Positions 21,385-31,819 of a stretch of DNA of 64,000 nt are shown here, piece by piece. This stretch comes from Volvariella volvacea V23. Lineage: Eukaryota > Basidiomycota > Agaricomycetes > Agaricales > Pluteaceae. The notes beneath the pieces were generated by a model that was not told the origin of the DNA, ran no database searches, and worked only from the letters and a program-made list of their open reading frames with translations. The stretch covers positions 925,551 to 989,550 of the forward strand of contig KB722738.1 of the NCBI GenBank assembly GCA_000349905.1. Reading direction: 5' to 3'. Position numbers and translations under genes: made by a program. Every line of letters begins with the position of its first letter. Positions within the stretch are counted from its first letter, which is position 1.

Positions 21385-24237
21385 ATGTCGCCGTCGCCTA
21401 CGCCGGAACCCAGCTCTACCTCCCCAACTGCGAAGCAAGAGCCAGGGGCTTCTTGGAAGGCAGATGAGGCTCATCATCTACCCCACAATCGTCTAGGCAT
21501 TGTGCGTTTTCCCATCCAACAATCGCGTAATACACTCAATGATCTTAGGTCTTTCTGGGTCTAATGGCATGCGTATTTCTGGCTGCCATAGATCAGGTAT
21601 GTATTCTCCTTTAGTCCATCTTATCTCATTCCATTCGATTTGCTCTAGACCATCGTTGCCACTGCATTACCGACCATCGTCAGTGACTTGGGTAACGGAG
21701 CTGCGTACAGCTGGGTGGGCAGGTGCGTAAACCGTGCTCCGCCCCTTTACCAACTGACATGTGACTCCTCGCGCCAGTGCGTATCTCCTGGCCGCTGCAA
21801 GGTGCGACCTCGTATGTTGCTTCTGACATCCCATGTCGACAATGTATGCATTCAGCCTTGCCCCAATATATGGCAAGCTGTCAGACCTCATCGGCCGCAA
21901 GCCGATCCTCTATTCATCAATAATCATATTTCTCGTAGGCGTGCACGCCATTTGAAGCAATAATTGTACGTTGACCTGTTTGTCAGATTGGATCCGCGTT
22001 GTGTGGTGCTGCGAAAACTATGGTAATTTTATCTAAGGACTTTTGGGCGTTGAGAATCTTACATCGGCCAGACATGGCTTATTGTTTGTCGGGCCGTTCA
22101 AGGAATTGGGGGAGGGGCCATTGTACAATTGGTGTGTAGAGGCCCCGGACATGGGATTCAGCGGCTGACAGACTCTAGGTGAACATTACGATCAGCGACA
22201 TCGTCCCCCTCCAAGAGTGAGTTAGTCTATCTTTCATTCTCTATCACGAAAGACCAACGGTGTCCTCAGTCGTGGAAAATATGGGGGTTTAATTGGTGCA
22301 ACGTGGGGCGTTGCAAGGTATGGTTAACTACTTCCTATTTTATATCTACTTCATCTATTCCTTTAGCGTCGTAGGACCGTTGCTTGGTGGAGTATGCATA
22401 GCATAAGGGCGTTGTATTTTTAAAGTTTTGCTGATTTGTGATATAGGTATTCACTGATCATGTTTCCTGGAGATGGTGAGTCAATAGTCCTATGTTCGCA
22501 TGTTTTCTCAACCGCGGCAGGTGTTTCTGGATCAATCTGTAAGCATTTCCCTCCTTCCCGAGTTGCACCTCGTTCATCCTTCTCAGTCCTACGGGAGGGG
22601 TCGCTGTGGCCATCTTATTCTTTTTCCTCAACTTGAACCCCCACCAAGGACGAACACTGCAGCAACACCTCGAAGAATTCGACTTCATTGGCCTTGTGCT
22701 CATGGTGACAGGAGTCGTGTGCCTATTAATTGGATTCAATGCCAGCGAGACGAGCTGTAAGTTGGATCATGCATAGACATACCACAATTGTTGACCGATC
22801 TGGCTTCAGGGGATTCAGCAGAGACCATCGCTTTGCTGACCGCCGGCTGCGTACTACTTCTCGCTGGTGGGATTAACGAAATGCTCACCAAGCGATCACC
22901 GATTATTCCGCCAAGGCTTTTCAAGGTAGCGTAGCCCAATGGCACAAGTGGAAGAGCTAACGAGACATGCTTGCAGACAAGAACGACATCAATTATCCTT
23001 ATAACCACCTTCCTACATGCACTTGCTTTTTTCGCTGGTACACCGGCACTTCTTTTATTTCCATCTACTTCTAACATCTACTCAGGGGCATTCTACCTGC
23101 CACTCTATTTCCAAATACTTGGCGCGTCAGCCACAGACGCCGGTGTGCGGTATGATTCGTGTCAGTTCTAAATGACCTGAGCTCATCCAGGTGCAGAATG
23201 CTTCCATATTCCCTGGGCTGTGCGGTAACATCCGCCCTTTCCGGCATGCTTGTTTCACGGATAGGCGTATATCGTCCGATCATCTGGGGGTCCTTTGCTA
23301 TATTCACATTAGGAATGGGCCTTATGATTATGCTAGATGATAGATCTAACCTGTCCGTGATTCAGGTCGTTTACTATAATCACTTGCTGACTTTTTGCTG
23401 CCAGTGCAATGCAAGTTCTTTACCCATTGATTGCGGCTGCCGGCCTGGGTTGCCTATTCCAAGTGCCGCTGATTGCACTTCAGGCAGCCATGCCTATAAA
23501 AGATATGGCGACGAGTACGGGAACCTTTGGATTCATTCGGTACGCACCATTCCGTAGGCTAGTACTTGCCGCCTTTATTGATACCGCTTAGAACCCTGGG
23601 TGGTACCGTCGGCGTCTCAGTCGGACAAGCTGTATTCGCTAGCGTATGTACGGTAGTAAGCGGGCCACCGGTGAGGTTAACAGTTTTGATAGGAGATCCG
23701 TAGGCGGATTCAACACATTCCTAATGTCACCCTGGATACTTCTGCTGGCGGTTTAAGCGAAAGCGTCAAACACCTACAAGACATTCCGGTAGGTGTACTG
23801 ATGCGGCGCATACAATGTGTATCTGATGGTTGGTTTGCAGGACCCTACTGTCAGAAGGCAGGTCATTCATGCATACTCTCGGTCAGTTAGTATGGTGTGG
23901 GTAGTCATGACCCCGCTTGTGGGGATCAGCTTCGTTATGGGTGCGTACATGCTGGTGCATTGGCCAGGCGATCACTGACAAAGGCGCCACAGTCCTCTTG
24001 CTCCGACATTATACGCTAAAGCGGACCATCATCCGATCAGACGGACGACAAGGTGACACCAGTAATGGTGCTGGGAACCGCCTTGACGTCGAGAGACCTA
24101 GAGAAGATGATGATAAACCGGTAGGCGACGCCTCTGAAGAAGAGGGCGGCAAATCGGCCGATGATCAAACATTTGGTGACGGACTGGAAGATGCCGCGGA
24201 CAGCTCAGAGAAACGGACGACGAGTCATAGCCAATAG
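21385..24237 (+). CDS. MFS drug:H+ antiporter-type transporter (DHA2-like)
   Basis: About 17 small exons give roughly 600-650 residues. After a hydrophilic N-terminus ([11 protein letters not shown]), the first membrane segment [20 protein letters not shown] carries the DHA2 motif D1-like [12 protein letters not shown]. Motif A is [11 protein letters not shown], the next segment has [11 protein letters not shown], and the antiporter motif C is [25 protein letters not shown] is also standard. The C-terminal half retains transmembrane helices and a charged tail ([19 protein letters not shown]). This family exports drugs, toxins or amino acids at the plasma or vacuolar membrane; the substrate cannot be told. 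All junctions I checked keep frame, including a gtccgt donor near 23353, so the gene appears intact. Confidence 0.9.
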
Positions 24238-24588
24238 CGTACACAGTGTCTGGCTTGTCGTTGAGCTTTGCGGATGTGTGGAGTCGACACGGACACATAA
24301 GTTGATGACTAAATAGTGGGTTTACGAGATTGAGGCAGTGGAATGAACATTTTTTGGACGCGCCGCGTGAGGACGAGGATTGGAGAATGAGAGTGGTATC
24401 GAGAATCAGAAATAGATTGAGCACAGAACCGAGGTGGCTCGAGGCGTTCCTGGGTACAGAGATCAGAAAACGGGGCGATGTCCTGTGCTAGTGACCACGT
24501 GCAAGCAGTCCCCAGCATCCTGTCCGAACGCCTTCTGTGCCTTCCCAGCCCACTCCACATACCATTTCTCTTTGTTCCCCGTCTCCCC
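24238..24588. other. Intergenic region upstream of GID4, with CACGTG
   Basis: These 351 bases follow the MFS stop codon. A CACGTG hexamer lies at 24496-24501, about 90 bases before the preferred GID4 start. Nothing else is recognised. Confidence 0.45.
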
Positions 24589-26137
24589 ATGCCAGTCAAT
24601 CTCCCAATGCCCTCAGGCCAGCATCTCCAGCAGCAATCCGCCGACCAGTCCCCCCACACCGAGCAGCAGCCCCAAATCAAGCTCTGCACAAAGTGTTCTT
24701 GTCCACTCAATGATCCTTCCGCAATCGTATACCTCACAAGCCTCGGGGGGCTCGTGTGTCCGTCGTGTCGCGACCAACTCCTCGCTCCCCGCCCAACCGT
24801 CCTGCTCTTGCCTGATGCCCATCCAGACTGTCTAGACCCGCATCAGGAACAGTTTTCGAGCGAGGATGAGAAAGAAGTGCATTCACCGACAAAGCCCATC
24901 GTGGACGTTTTCGAGCATTGCGACTTGCCGCCGAGTCCAAGAGCCAATGGACTGCGATCCCAACACCATTCACTGCCTACACCACCAACCTATGTCGACA
25001 ATGAACCCTCGTTTCCCCAGGTGGCTGAGGTTCCCCTAACCGATTCATATAGCACCCCACTGCGACAATCCACTCCACCCCCCGTTAATCAGACAACAAT
25101 CGCCAACCAGCGGACAATACATGTTACGAGACACGGTTCGCCCCCGCCCCAATATGCATCTGCCCTTGACCCGCTCGTAGACATCACCAGACTGCGCGTG
25201 CCTCCCCAGGTCCACCATTGTCTATATCCGGGTGCTACCTTCATAGGTACACAGAAGAGCGGGAGGAACAGCTACGACGTCACTGTTACAATAGTGGTAG
25301 GTCCACCGATTTAGGCATCCGATTTACGAACGGTCCTTGAATCCATCGCTCCATTAGGACATTGACTTTGCAGCGTCGTTTCTCTGCGGGTACTTGCGTA
25401 TCAAAGGCTTAACGGATGATTGGCCTGAACTCACCACCTACTTTGACGCTGAAATCATTGGTTCTCGTTACGGCTTCTTAACAAAGAACTGGGGTGCAAC
25501 AGAGGCGGAGGATATAGTCCACTGGTCTCGCTTTCCAGCGTTCCGCCATGTAAAGCATGAAATCAAGAAACCCCACCATACGATGCCCGACCGGGACCGC
25601 GGAGCAGTGTTCATGAGATGGAAGGAGCGTTTCCTCGTTCCAGACCATCGGGTGCAGGACATTAACGGTGCTAGCTTCGCCGGTACGTAGATGTTCTCCG
25701 AAATCACTCCAAATCACTCCTGAATCGCTTTCGCTCAATTGCCGTTCCTGGTCCGTTAACTCGTCCTTTCAGGCTTCTATTATGTCTGCGTGGACTTCAA
25801 CCCACCAGCCTCATGCGCTACATCCTCGCAAGGTTCTGGCACTCTGGAGGACGAAGAAGCTCCTCATCCTTCATCCTTCCCTAAAGCAGATGCGTCGGGT
25901 CGAAGACGAAGAAATTCTAGCTCGCGGCGGGGCAAACGTTCTACTTCGATGGTGCCCCGGCACAGTGCCCCAGTTGCCAGAATGAGCGGGTTCTACTATC
26001 ACCAGAACTCAGAGCCGTAAGCCGCTTTACGACCTTGGTTCCGTTCTTGTTTTGACATGGCATGCTTCTATAGATATCAACAGCTAACATTAGATCATGT
26101 CCCACAGCGGGCCAGCTCGATATTTGAGTTGCGTTGA
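24589..26137 (+). CDS. GID4: GID4/VID24-family degron receptor of the GID/CTLH ubiquitin ligase
   Basis: Four exons give about 447 residues. The Vid24 core starts at HHCLYPGATFIGTQKSGRNS and continues through DFAASFLCGYLRIKGLTDDW, TYFDAEIIGSRYGFLTKNW and KERFLVPDHRVQDINGASF to GFYYVCVDFNPP, all highly typical. The C-terminus ends EPYQQLTLDHVPQRASSIFELR-like, the conserved tail. In yeast GID4 binds N-terminal proline degrons of gluconeogenic enzymes for degradation on glucose return. An N-terminal C-x2-C...C-x2-C motif (LCTKCSCPL...LVCPSCRDQL) precedes a long Pro/Ser linker. An in-frame ATG at 24478 exists; the later ATG at 24589 is preferred because the upstream stretch looks like leader sequence. 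Confidence 0.93.
25701..25720 (+). repeat. Tandem 10-bp duplication in a GID4 intron
   Basis: The decamer AAATCACTCC occurs twice head-to-tail inside the intron between the FAG and FYYV codons. It has no coding effect. Confidence 0.6.
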
Positions 26138-26626
26138 AGGCTCATGCGACCACCTCCTATCTTCCCTGTCCATGTCCTCCCACAAATACTGCACCATTGC
26201 TTTTCCACTCGCACTACCACTGTCCCGCACGATCCTATATCCTACGCAGTAGCATCGCAAATTCTCTTTAATAAGCATTGTTTCAGTTGTGCTTTTACAT
26301 AGTATACCTTTCGTAGCTCCTTGTATGTCGTAGTCCGCCTTCCATGTGATATCACCCACCTCTGTCTATCTTGGGGTATTTTGGCTTTTAATAAGCCTCA
26401 TGAGTTATTTGTGATTGGGTGTAAGCGCCACAGGAGGACGTCTAGGAGCGAATTTAGCTGGCACAACGGTAGATGGGAAAACCCATGTCATGACTGGCTA
26501 GAAGAAAAGCAATTTAGACGTTTCGCGTGTATTCTTGACCCTGTCTATATCTACCCTGCACCCTACATTTTCTTGCGCTCCTACCACCGCCTTTCGGCTA
26601 GACAGCACCTGAAAATCGGCCTTCTG
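26138..26626. other. Intergenic region between GID4 and the monooxygenase
   Basis: These 489 bases carry the GID4 3' flank and the upstream region of the monooxygenase. I see no gene, tRNA or repeat that can be supported. Confidence 0.5.
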
Positions 26627-29090
26627 ATGTCAGAACTGGGGCAGAAGAGTAACACAGAATCCAAGTATACCCCACATATTGTGATCGTAGGTGCGGGGTA
26701 AGTGGGATTCCGTTCCTATTGACAAACCAAGAAAAACTGATCAAATGCACCACTGAATGCCGCGGTTTTACTTGGCCTTTGGCTGCACCGTTCTCACCGA
26801 CAGTATTAGTGGGATTTCCGCCGCTATCGCCTTGAAGAAGCAACTTGATTTCGCGAACTTTACGGTTCGTCCATGCCGCATTTCATTGTGACCGATTCCT
26901 TATTTGATCACATCGAAGATTTACGAAAGGGCGTCTACGGTGGGAGGCACATGGAGAGTGCGTGTTCAATGCCCAGCCACAGTTTCCTTGGTTTCATTGA
27001 CCCGTCCTTCCTGATATGGCTTATCATGGCCACTAGGACAACACGTATCCTGTAAGATTTACACTACTGTGGTTCGGCGGGATGCAGCTGTCTAATGCAG
27101 CATGTTGCAGGGTTGTGGATCTGATATTCCTGGACACTGGTACAGCCTCTCAACTGAACTGAACCCAAATTGGTCAAGTTACTACGTCCGACAGCCGGAA
27201 ATTCAAGCATATTGGGAGGCGTTATGGAGGAAGTACGAATTAGAGGGTCATACCAAGGTCAACTCAAATGTTGTATCTGCCCAGTGGGATTCCATTGCCC
27301 AACTATATCACGTGGAGGTTCAAGACACGCAGACGAAGCAAATTACATGGATTGACGCAGAAATTCTTATTTACGCTGTTGGTGCATTTTCGCATCCGCT
27401 GTACCCAAAGGATATTCAAGGACTAGAGAATTTCAATGGACCGGTATGGCACTCAGCCAGATGGAGGCATGACATTGAATTGCGAGACAAACGTGTAGGG
27501 GTCATTGGAAATGGTTGCTCGGCGTGAGTCCATATTCATATCAAACTTGTGTTGAAAATGGCTAACTTTGCGCATTTGTCTGCATTACAGAGCGCAGTTT
27601 ATACCTGAAATTTCCGCCGATGAAACGGTGTCTGTCACTAATTTCTGTCGTACACCGCAGTGGTACTGCTCTCGGGTAAGTAACTGGGCCACCAGCAGAT
27701 TACAACGAGGATTGACCCGTAACACACGCAAGGACCAATTCTCTTACCCGAGCTGGGCGAAATGGATGTTCACGCGTGTACCATCTACTATGCGACTGTA
27801 CCGCAACTGGATTATGGCTAGGGTACGGTTCCAAATTTTGATGGGTCTACCCAACAATCATTAAGTCATTGGTGCACTGCAGTCTGACGTGCGTTTCGTC
27901 GCTTTCCGTCGAGAGAATACTCGTCTAGTGAATATAGCCAAACGAGTTCGTTTTCGTATCTATGATCATGCGTGCTTGGTTACTCAACCGCCACTAGACC
28001 TTCACTCAATATATGAAACAAATGGCCCCCAGATCCTATCATGCTAAATTGATACCCAATTACCGTAAGCTGGTTTTAAACTAGCCTCTAGCAACAGCTG
28101 ATTGTATTGGTATTCTGACAGCACCCGGTTGTAAACGAGTTATAATCGACTCGGGCTACCTTGAAGCTCTACGACGAAAGAATGTCAGTATAACTTGGGA
28201 TGCTATCGAGTGCATAGAGCAGGATGGAATCAGACTGGTAACGGGAGAGCTGATTCAGCTCGACGTTCTGATATATGGGACAGGATTTACGATAGTGCGT
28301 GGCACTCGGGTTTGTTGAGTTTCTCAACTGAAAAGAAGAATAGACGCCTGTTGACATGAACGTCAGAGGAGTCAACGGAATCTCAGTCTCTGAATACTTC
28401 GAAGCCCAAGGCGGTGCTACGGCGTATCTTGGAAGCTCAATGCCAGGCTTCCCGAACCTTTTCACTTTACTGGGTAAGTTTGCGTCGAAGTTAGCAGTTA
28501 ATCAAGCCCGCGTTTATGCTCTGGATGAAGGGCCAAATACGGGAACTGGACACGCCTCGATCGTATTCACTCAGGAGGTGCAGGTATGGTTGAATCTGAC
28601 GACATGAGCTTATGGCTAAGTATCCACTGGCAAATAGGTACAATGGGCGTTGCGACTTATCAAACCCATTTTAGAGGGAAAGGCCAAGTCATTTGAAGTA
28701 AAGGTAGAGGTAACAGAACGGTATAATTCATGGCTACAGGAGCGACTGGATTCGTCTGTCTGGACGCAGTGCAATTCCTATTACCAGGCAGGTAGAGAGA
28801 GCAAGACCAAGCTTGCATTCGTATTCCCAGGTCCAGTGGCACTATTTTGGTGGTTATGTCGTTCAGTGCAATGGAACGATTTCCATGCTGTTGGAGCAGA
28901 AAAATGGGAGGAGGAGAGACGGGCACAGAATGCCAGAAGGTGGGCGCTGAGGGTGATGGTTCTGGTAGCCGTGGTTGCAATTTGGGCAATAATAAACGGG
29001 CCTCTGGGGTCGTCGATGGGCAACACACTAGAGCAAGTGAGGACGGTACTAGAGCGATACCTGCCATTTATCTTTGGATCTACGTTGTGA
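26627..29090 (+). CDS. Flavin-containing Baeyer-Villiger-type monooxygenase with C-terminal membrane anchor
   Basis: Thirteen exons give about 610 residues. The FAD-binding Rossmann motif is [19 protein letters not shown] after splicing (GxGxxG). It is followed by [20 protein letters not shown], the usual flavin region, then [17 protein letters not shown] as the NADPH Rossmann motif, LIYGTGFTI as the late signature, and [20 protein letters not shown], all typical of fungal class B monooxygenases. The C-terminus has a hydrophobic helix ([18 protein letters not shown]) that could anchor it in the ER or another membrane. Substrate unknown. One intron (57 bp, starting gtaagt after WYCSR) is in frame, but removing it gives the better family match [11 protein letters not shown]. 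Confidence 0.88.
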
Positions 29091-29270
29091 TAGGTAGCAT
29101 ACTGGTAGGCTGATTGGTCGGCTAATGGGATATTCGTGAGATACATTTTTGGTGGGATTCGGGTTGAGCCGAGGGACAGTTCCTTGTACCTTTTCCTGCT
29201 AATAGGCCTCTCTGGCCCCAGTCCCTCCCTCCTTCCTCTCCTCCTGTCCCCTCCCCTTCACTTTCTCTCC

Positions 29271-31359
29271 ATGACCTCTCACTCTCAGCCTTCAAATACC
29301 GCCAATCTCGTCGGCATTCATTATCGTGTCGGAAGAAAAATCGGGGAGGGTTCATTCGGTGTCATATTCGAGGGTCTGTCCCACTCCCCAGCCCTCCATC
29401 TCCACCAGACCATCACCCTAATCCTAGCCTTGTAATAGGCACAAATCTCCTCAACTCTCAAACAGTTGCTATCAAGTTTGTGCGTCGCCTATAGCACCAT
29501 TGCCTAGTTGTTTTCTTTATTCAACATCGACGCATTGTACAGGAACCAAGGAAAGCCGAAGCGCCCCAGCTCCGCGATGAGTGTCGTTCGTACCGTATAT
29601 TAGCGGGATGCAGTAAGATCCTCCTTCACCTGAGACCCAACGTCATATATGAAAACGTCGCTTTCTTGTTCCCTAACTACACCAGCTGGCATCCCGCAAA
29701 TATATCATTTTGGCCAGGAAGGGTTGCACAACATTCTCGTAATCGACTTACTGGGGCCCAGCCTTGAAGATTTGTTTGATATGTGTGGCCGGAAATTTAC
29801 GGTGAAGACAGTCTGCATGGCGGCAAAGCAGATGGTCTGTAACTGCTGTGTTCTCATCATACTGCAAGGTGTTTGATGACCGTCTTATGACAGCTCACCC
29901 GTGTACAAACAATACACGAAAAGAATCTCATTTACCGTGACATCAAACCAGACAACTTCCTGGTTGGCCGTCCAGGAACCAAGGCTGCACAGAGTGAGCA
30001 AGCGAGCAAGGCACCTATACAGCCATTTCTAATAACCTTACCCTCAATTTAGCCATACACGTTGTCGACTTCGGAATGGCCAAGCAATATCGCGATCCAA
30101 AGACGAAACAACACATCCCCTACCGGGAGCGCAAGAGTCTGAGCGGCACCGCCCGCTACATGAGCATCAACACTCATCTTGGTCGAGGTAATCCAGTCTC
30201 CCCTCCTGTTTCTGTGCATCAGTTAATTGTTTCGTCTCCTTGCTCTAGAGCAGTCCAGACGAGATGATCTCGAGTCTTTGGGTCACGTCTTCATGTACTT
30301 CTTGAGAGGGAGTCTGCCTTGGCAGGGCCTCAAGGCGGCGACCAACAAGCAGAAGTACGAGAAGATAGGAGAAAAGAAACAGACCACACCTATCAAAGAG
30401 CTTTGCGATGGCTATCCCGGTATGAGCCTACCTCATCACCTGAATGCAATCTGCACGGAATTGACTGGCTAAATTGTGCCCAGAGGAATTCAGCATATAT
30501 ATGAACTATGTTCGCAAACTCGGGTTTGAAGAAACACCNNNNNNNNNNNNNNNNNNNNNNNNNNNNNNNNNNNNNNNNNNNNNNNNNNNNNNNNNNNNNN
30601 NNNNNNNNNNNNNNNNNNNNNNNNNNNNNNNNNNNNNNTGATTATGATTTCCTTCGTGATCTCTTCAACAAAGTCCTGAAGAACAATGGGGACATAGATG
30701 ATGGTGTATTCGACTGGAATCGTCTGAATGGTGTGTCCATTGACCTTCCTTTAGGGCTCGCTCACTCATTCTACGTTCGCAAGATGGTCAAGGGTGGGAG
30801 GCGTCTATGGTCAGTTACCCCATATTAGATTCCAGGAGATTGAGTGCTGATAACGCACAACCAGGGTCAATCACAGCCGGTGCCCCAACAAATGCAGAAT
30901 TCTAGCGCAAATAGGGGCGATCGTCGTGATCAACAGCGTGATGGTGTCAGGCGAGCGTCCCAGGGCGGAAACATCATACCGCCTTCACCAGCACTGGTCA
31001 GACACGGTTCAAAACGCAAAGCCCCTGGAGTTATTGTGCCAACCGCAAGTGGCTCGGCTCTGAATCCCCCACAGTCTGCTGTTGCACAAGTGAGCGTTCC
31101 ATTGGGGAGCTCCCAACCGCGGACACCACAACACCCTTATGCCAACGCTACTGGCCCCGGTTATGACGTTGGAGATGACACATATGCCACCCAGCAACAG
31201 TATGGTCGTGCTTCACCAATGGTTTCGAGTATGGCTCCTCCGCAACCTGGAATCAACACACGTCCCCAACCTGGTGTTTTGCATGGCCCAGAGCATGATC
31301 CTGAAGACGTTCCACCGAAATCTAGTCTATTCAGAATATTGACTTGTCGTTGCGGTTAG
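29271..31359 (+). CDS. cki1: Casein kinase I (CK1), cki1/YCK-like
   Basis: Ten exons give about 470 residues. The glycine loop is [13 protein letters not shown], the lysine lies in [16 protein letters not shown], the [20 protein letters not shown] stretch is CK1-specific, the catalytic loop is [13 protein letters not shown] and [13 protein letters not shown] holds [20 protein letters not shown] and [14 protein letters not shown] complete the kinase lobe. The tail is Gln/Pro/Ser-rich and ends RILTCRCG, where the two cysteines could be palmitoylated as in membrane-bound YCK kinases (inference). A 100-N gap at 30539-30638 interrupts the coding sequence; the flanks join in frame without it. CK1 enzymes phosphorylate acidic or primed substrates and control trafficking and growth. 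Confidence 0.93.
30539..30638. other. Assembly gap (100 Ns) inside casein kinase I
   Basis: Exactly 100 unknown bases, the usual placeholder length. The left flank ends with codons for FEET plus CC; the right flank starts T-GAT-TAT-GAT. Joined, they read ...TPDYDF, as in CK1 kinases. Confidence 0.95.
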
Positions 31360-31819
31360 ATATCAGTTTCGCGGATTCCTTCCTTGGTCTCTTTTTAGGC
31401 TTTCAGTATGCATATCGGTCTTCCTTTTTTTGGCTCTTCTTACCATCCTAGTTCTGTTTCCCTTATTCTTTTTATCAGTTCAACGCTCTCTTGCATGATC
31501 TCGTAGGTTAGGTTTACTTGCAACTGCATGGCAATCATTGCATCTTTCTTCACGTTTTCTATACCCTTTATTGACATTCCTACTTAATCTCGTTTGCCTG
31601 GTCATAGCGCTGGAAAGTTGAGTGGAAAGCATTATGATAGTCTCTCCCTTTGACCCAAGTCAAAACTTGTGTCACTGGTTAGTGTCACTCAGTTACGTCC
31701 ATGTCATGACAGAGTTTATCGATACAAATTTAATGATGGAGGATATATACCGGTGCCGACTACATTATAGGACAAAAAGGTGTAATGTTGTCCTACAAGC
31801 CATCATAATCAACTGAAAA
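31360..31819. other. Intergenic 3' flank, CK1 / JmjC gene (convergent)
   Basis: These 460 bases are T-rich on the plus strand and lie between two stop codons. They probably hold both 3' untranslated regions; no gene or repeat is supported. Confidence 0.55.

Noticed and set aside
27676..27732. Reading through the in-frame 57-bp segment after WYCSR in the monooxygenase as coding
   Set aside because: It starts with a strong gtaagt donor and ends in an AG acceptor, and removing it restores the family match [11 protein letters not shown].
21385..29090. A secondary-metabolite cluster made of the MFS transporter and the monooxygenase
   Set aside because: The conserved regulator GID4 lies between them and there is no polyketide synthase, peptide synthetase, terpene synthase or pathway regulator nearby.
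30508..30828. Open frame that reads straight through the Ns in CK1
   Set aside because: Before the gap it is in the wrong frame for the kinase; the correct left frame joins the right flank only when the Ns are removed.
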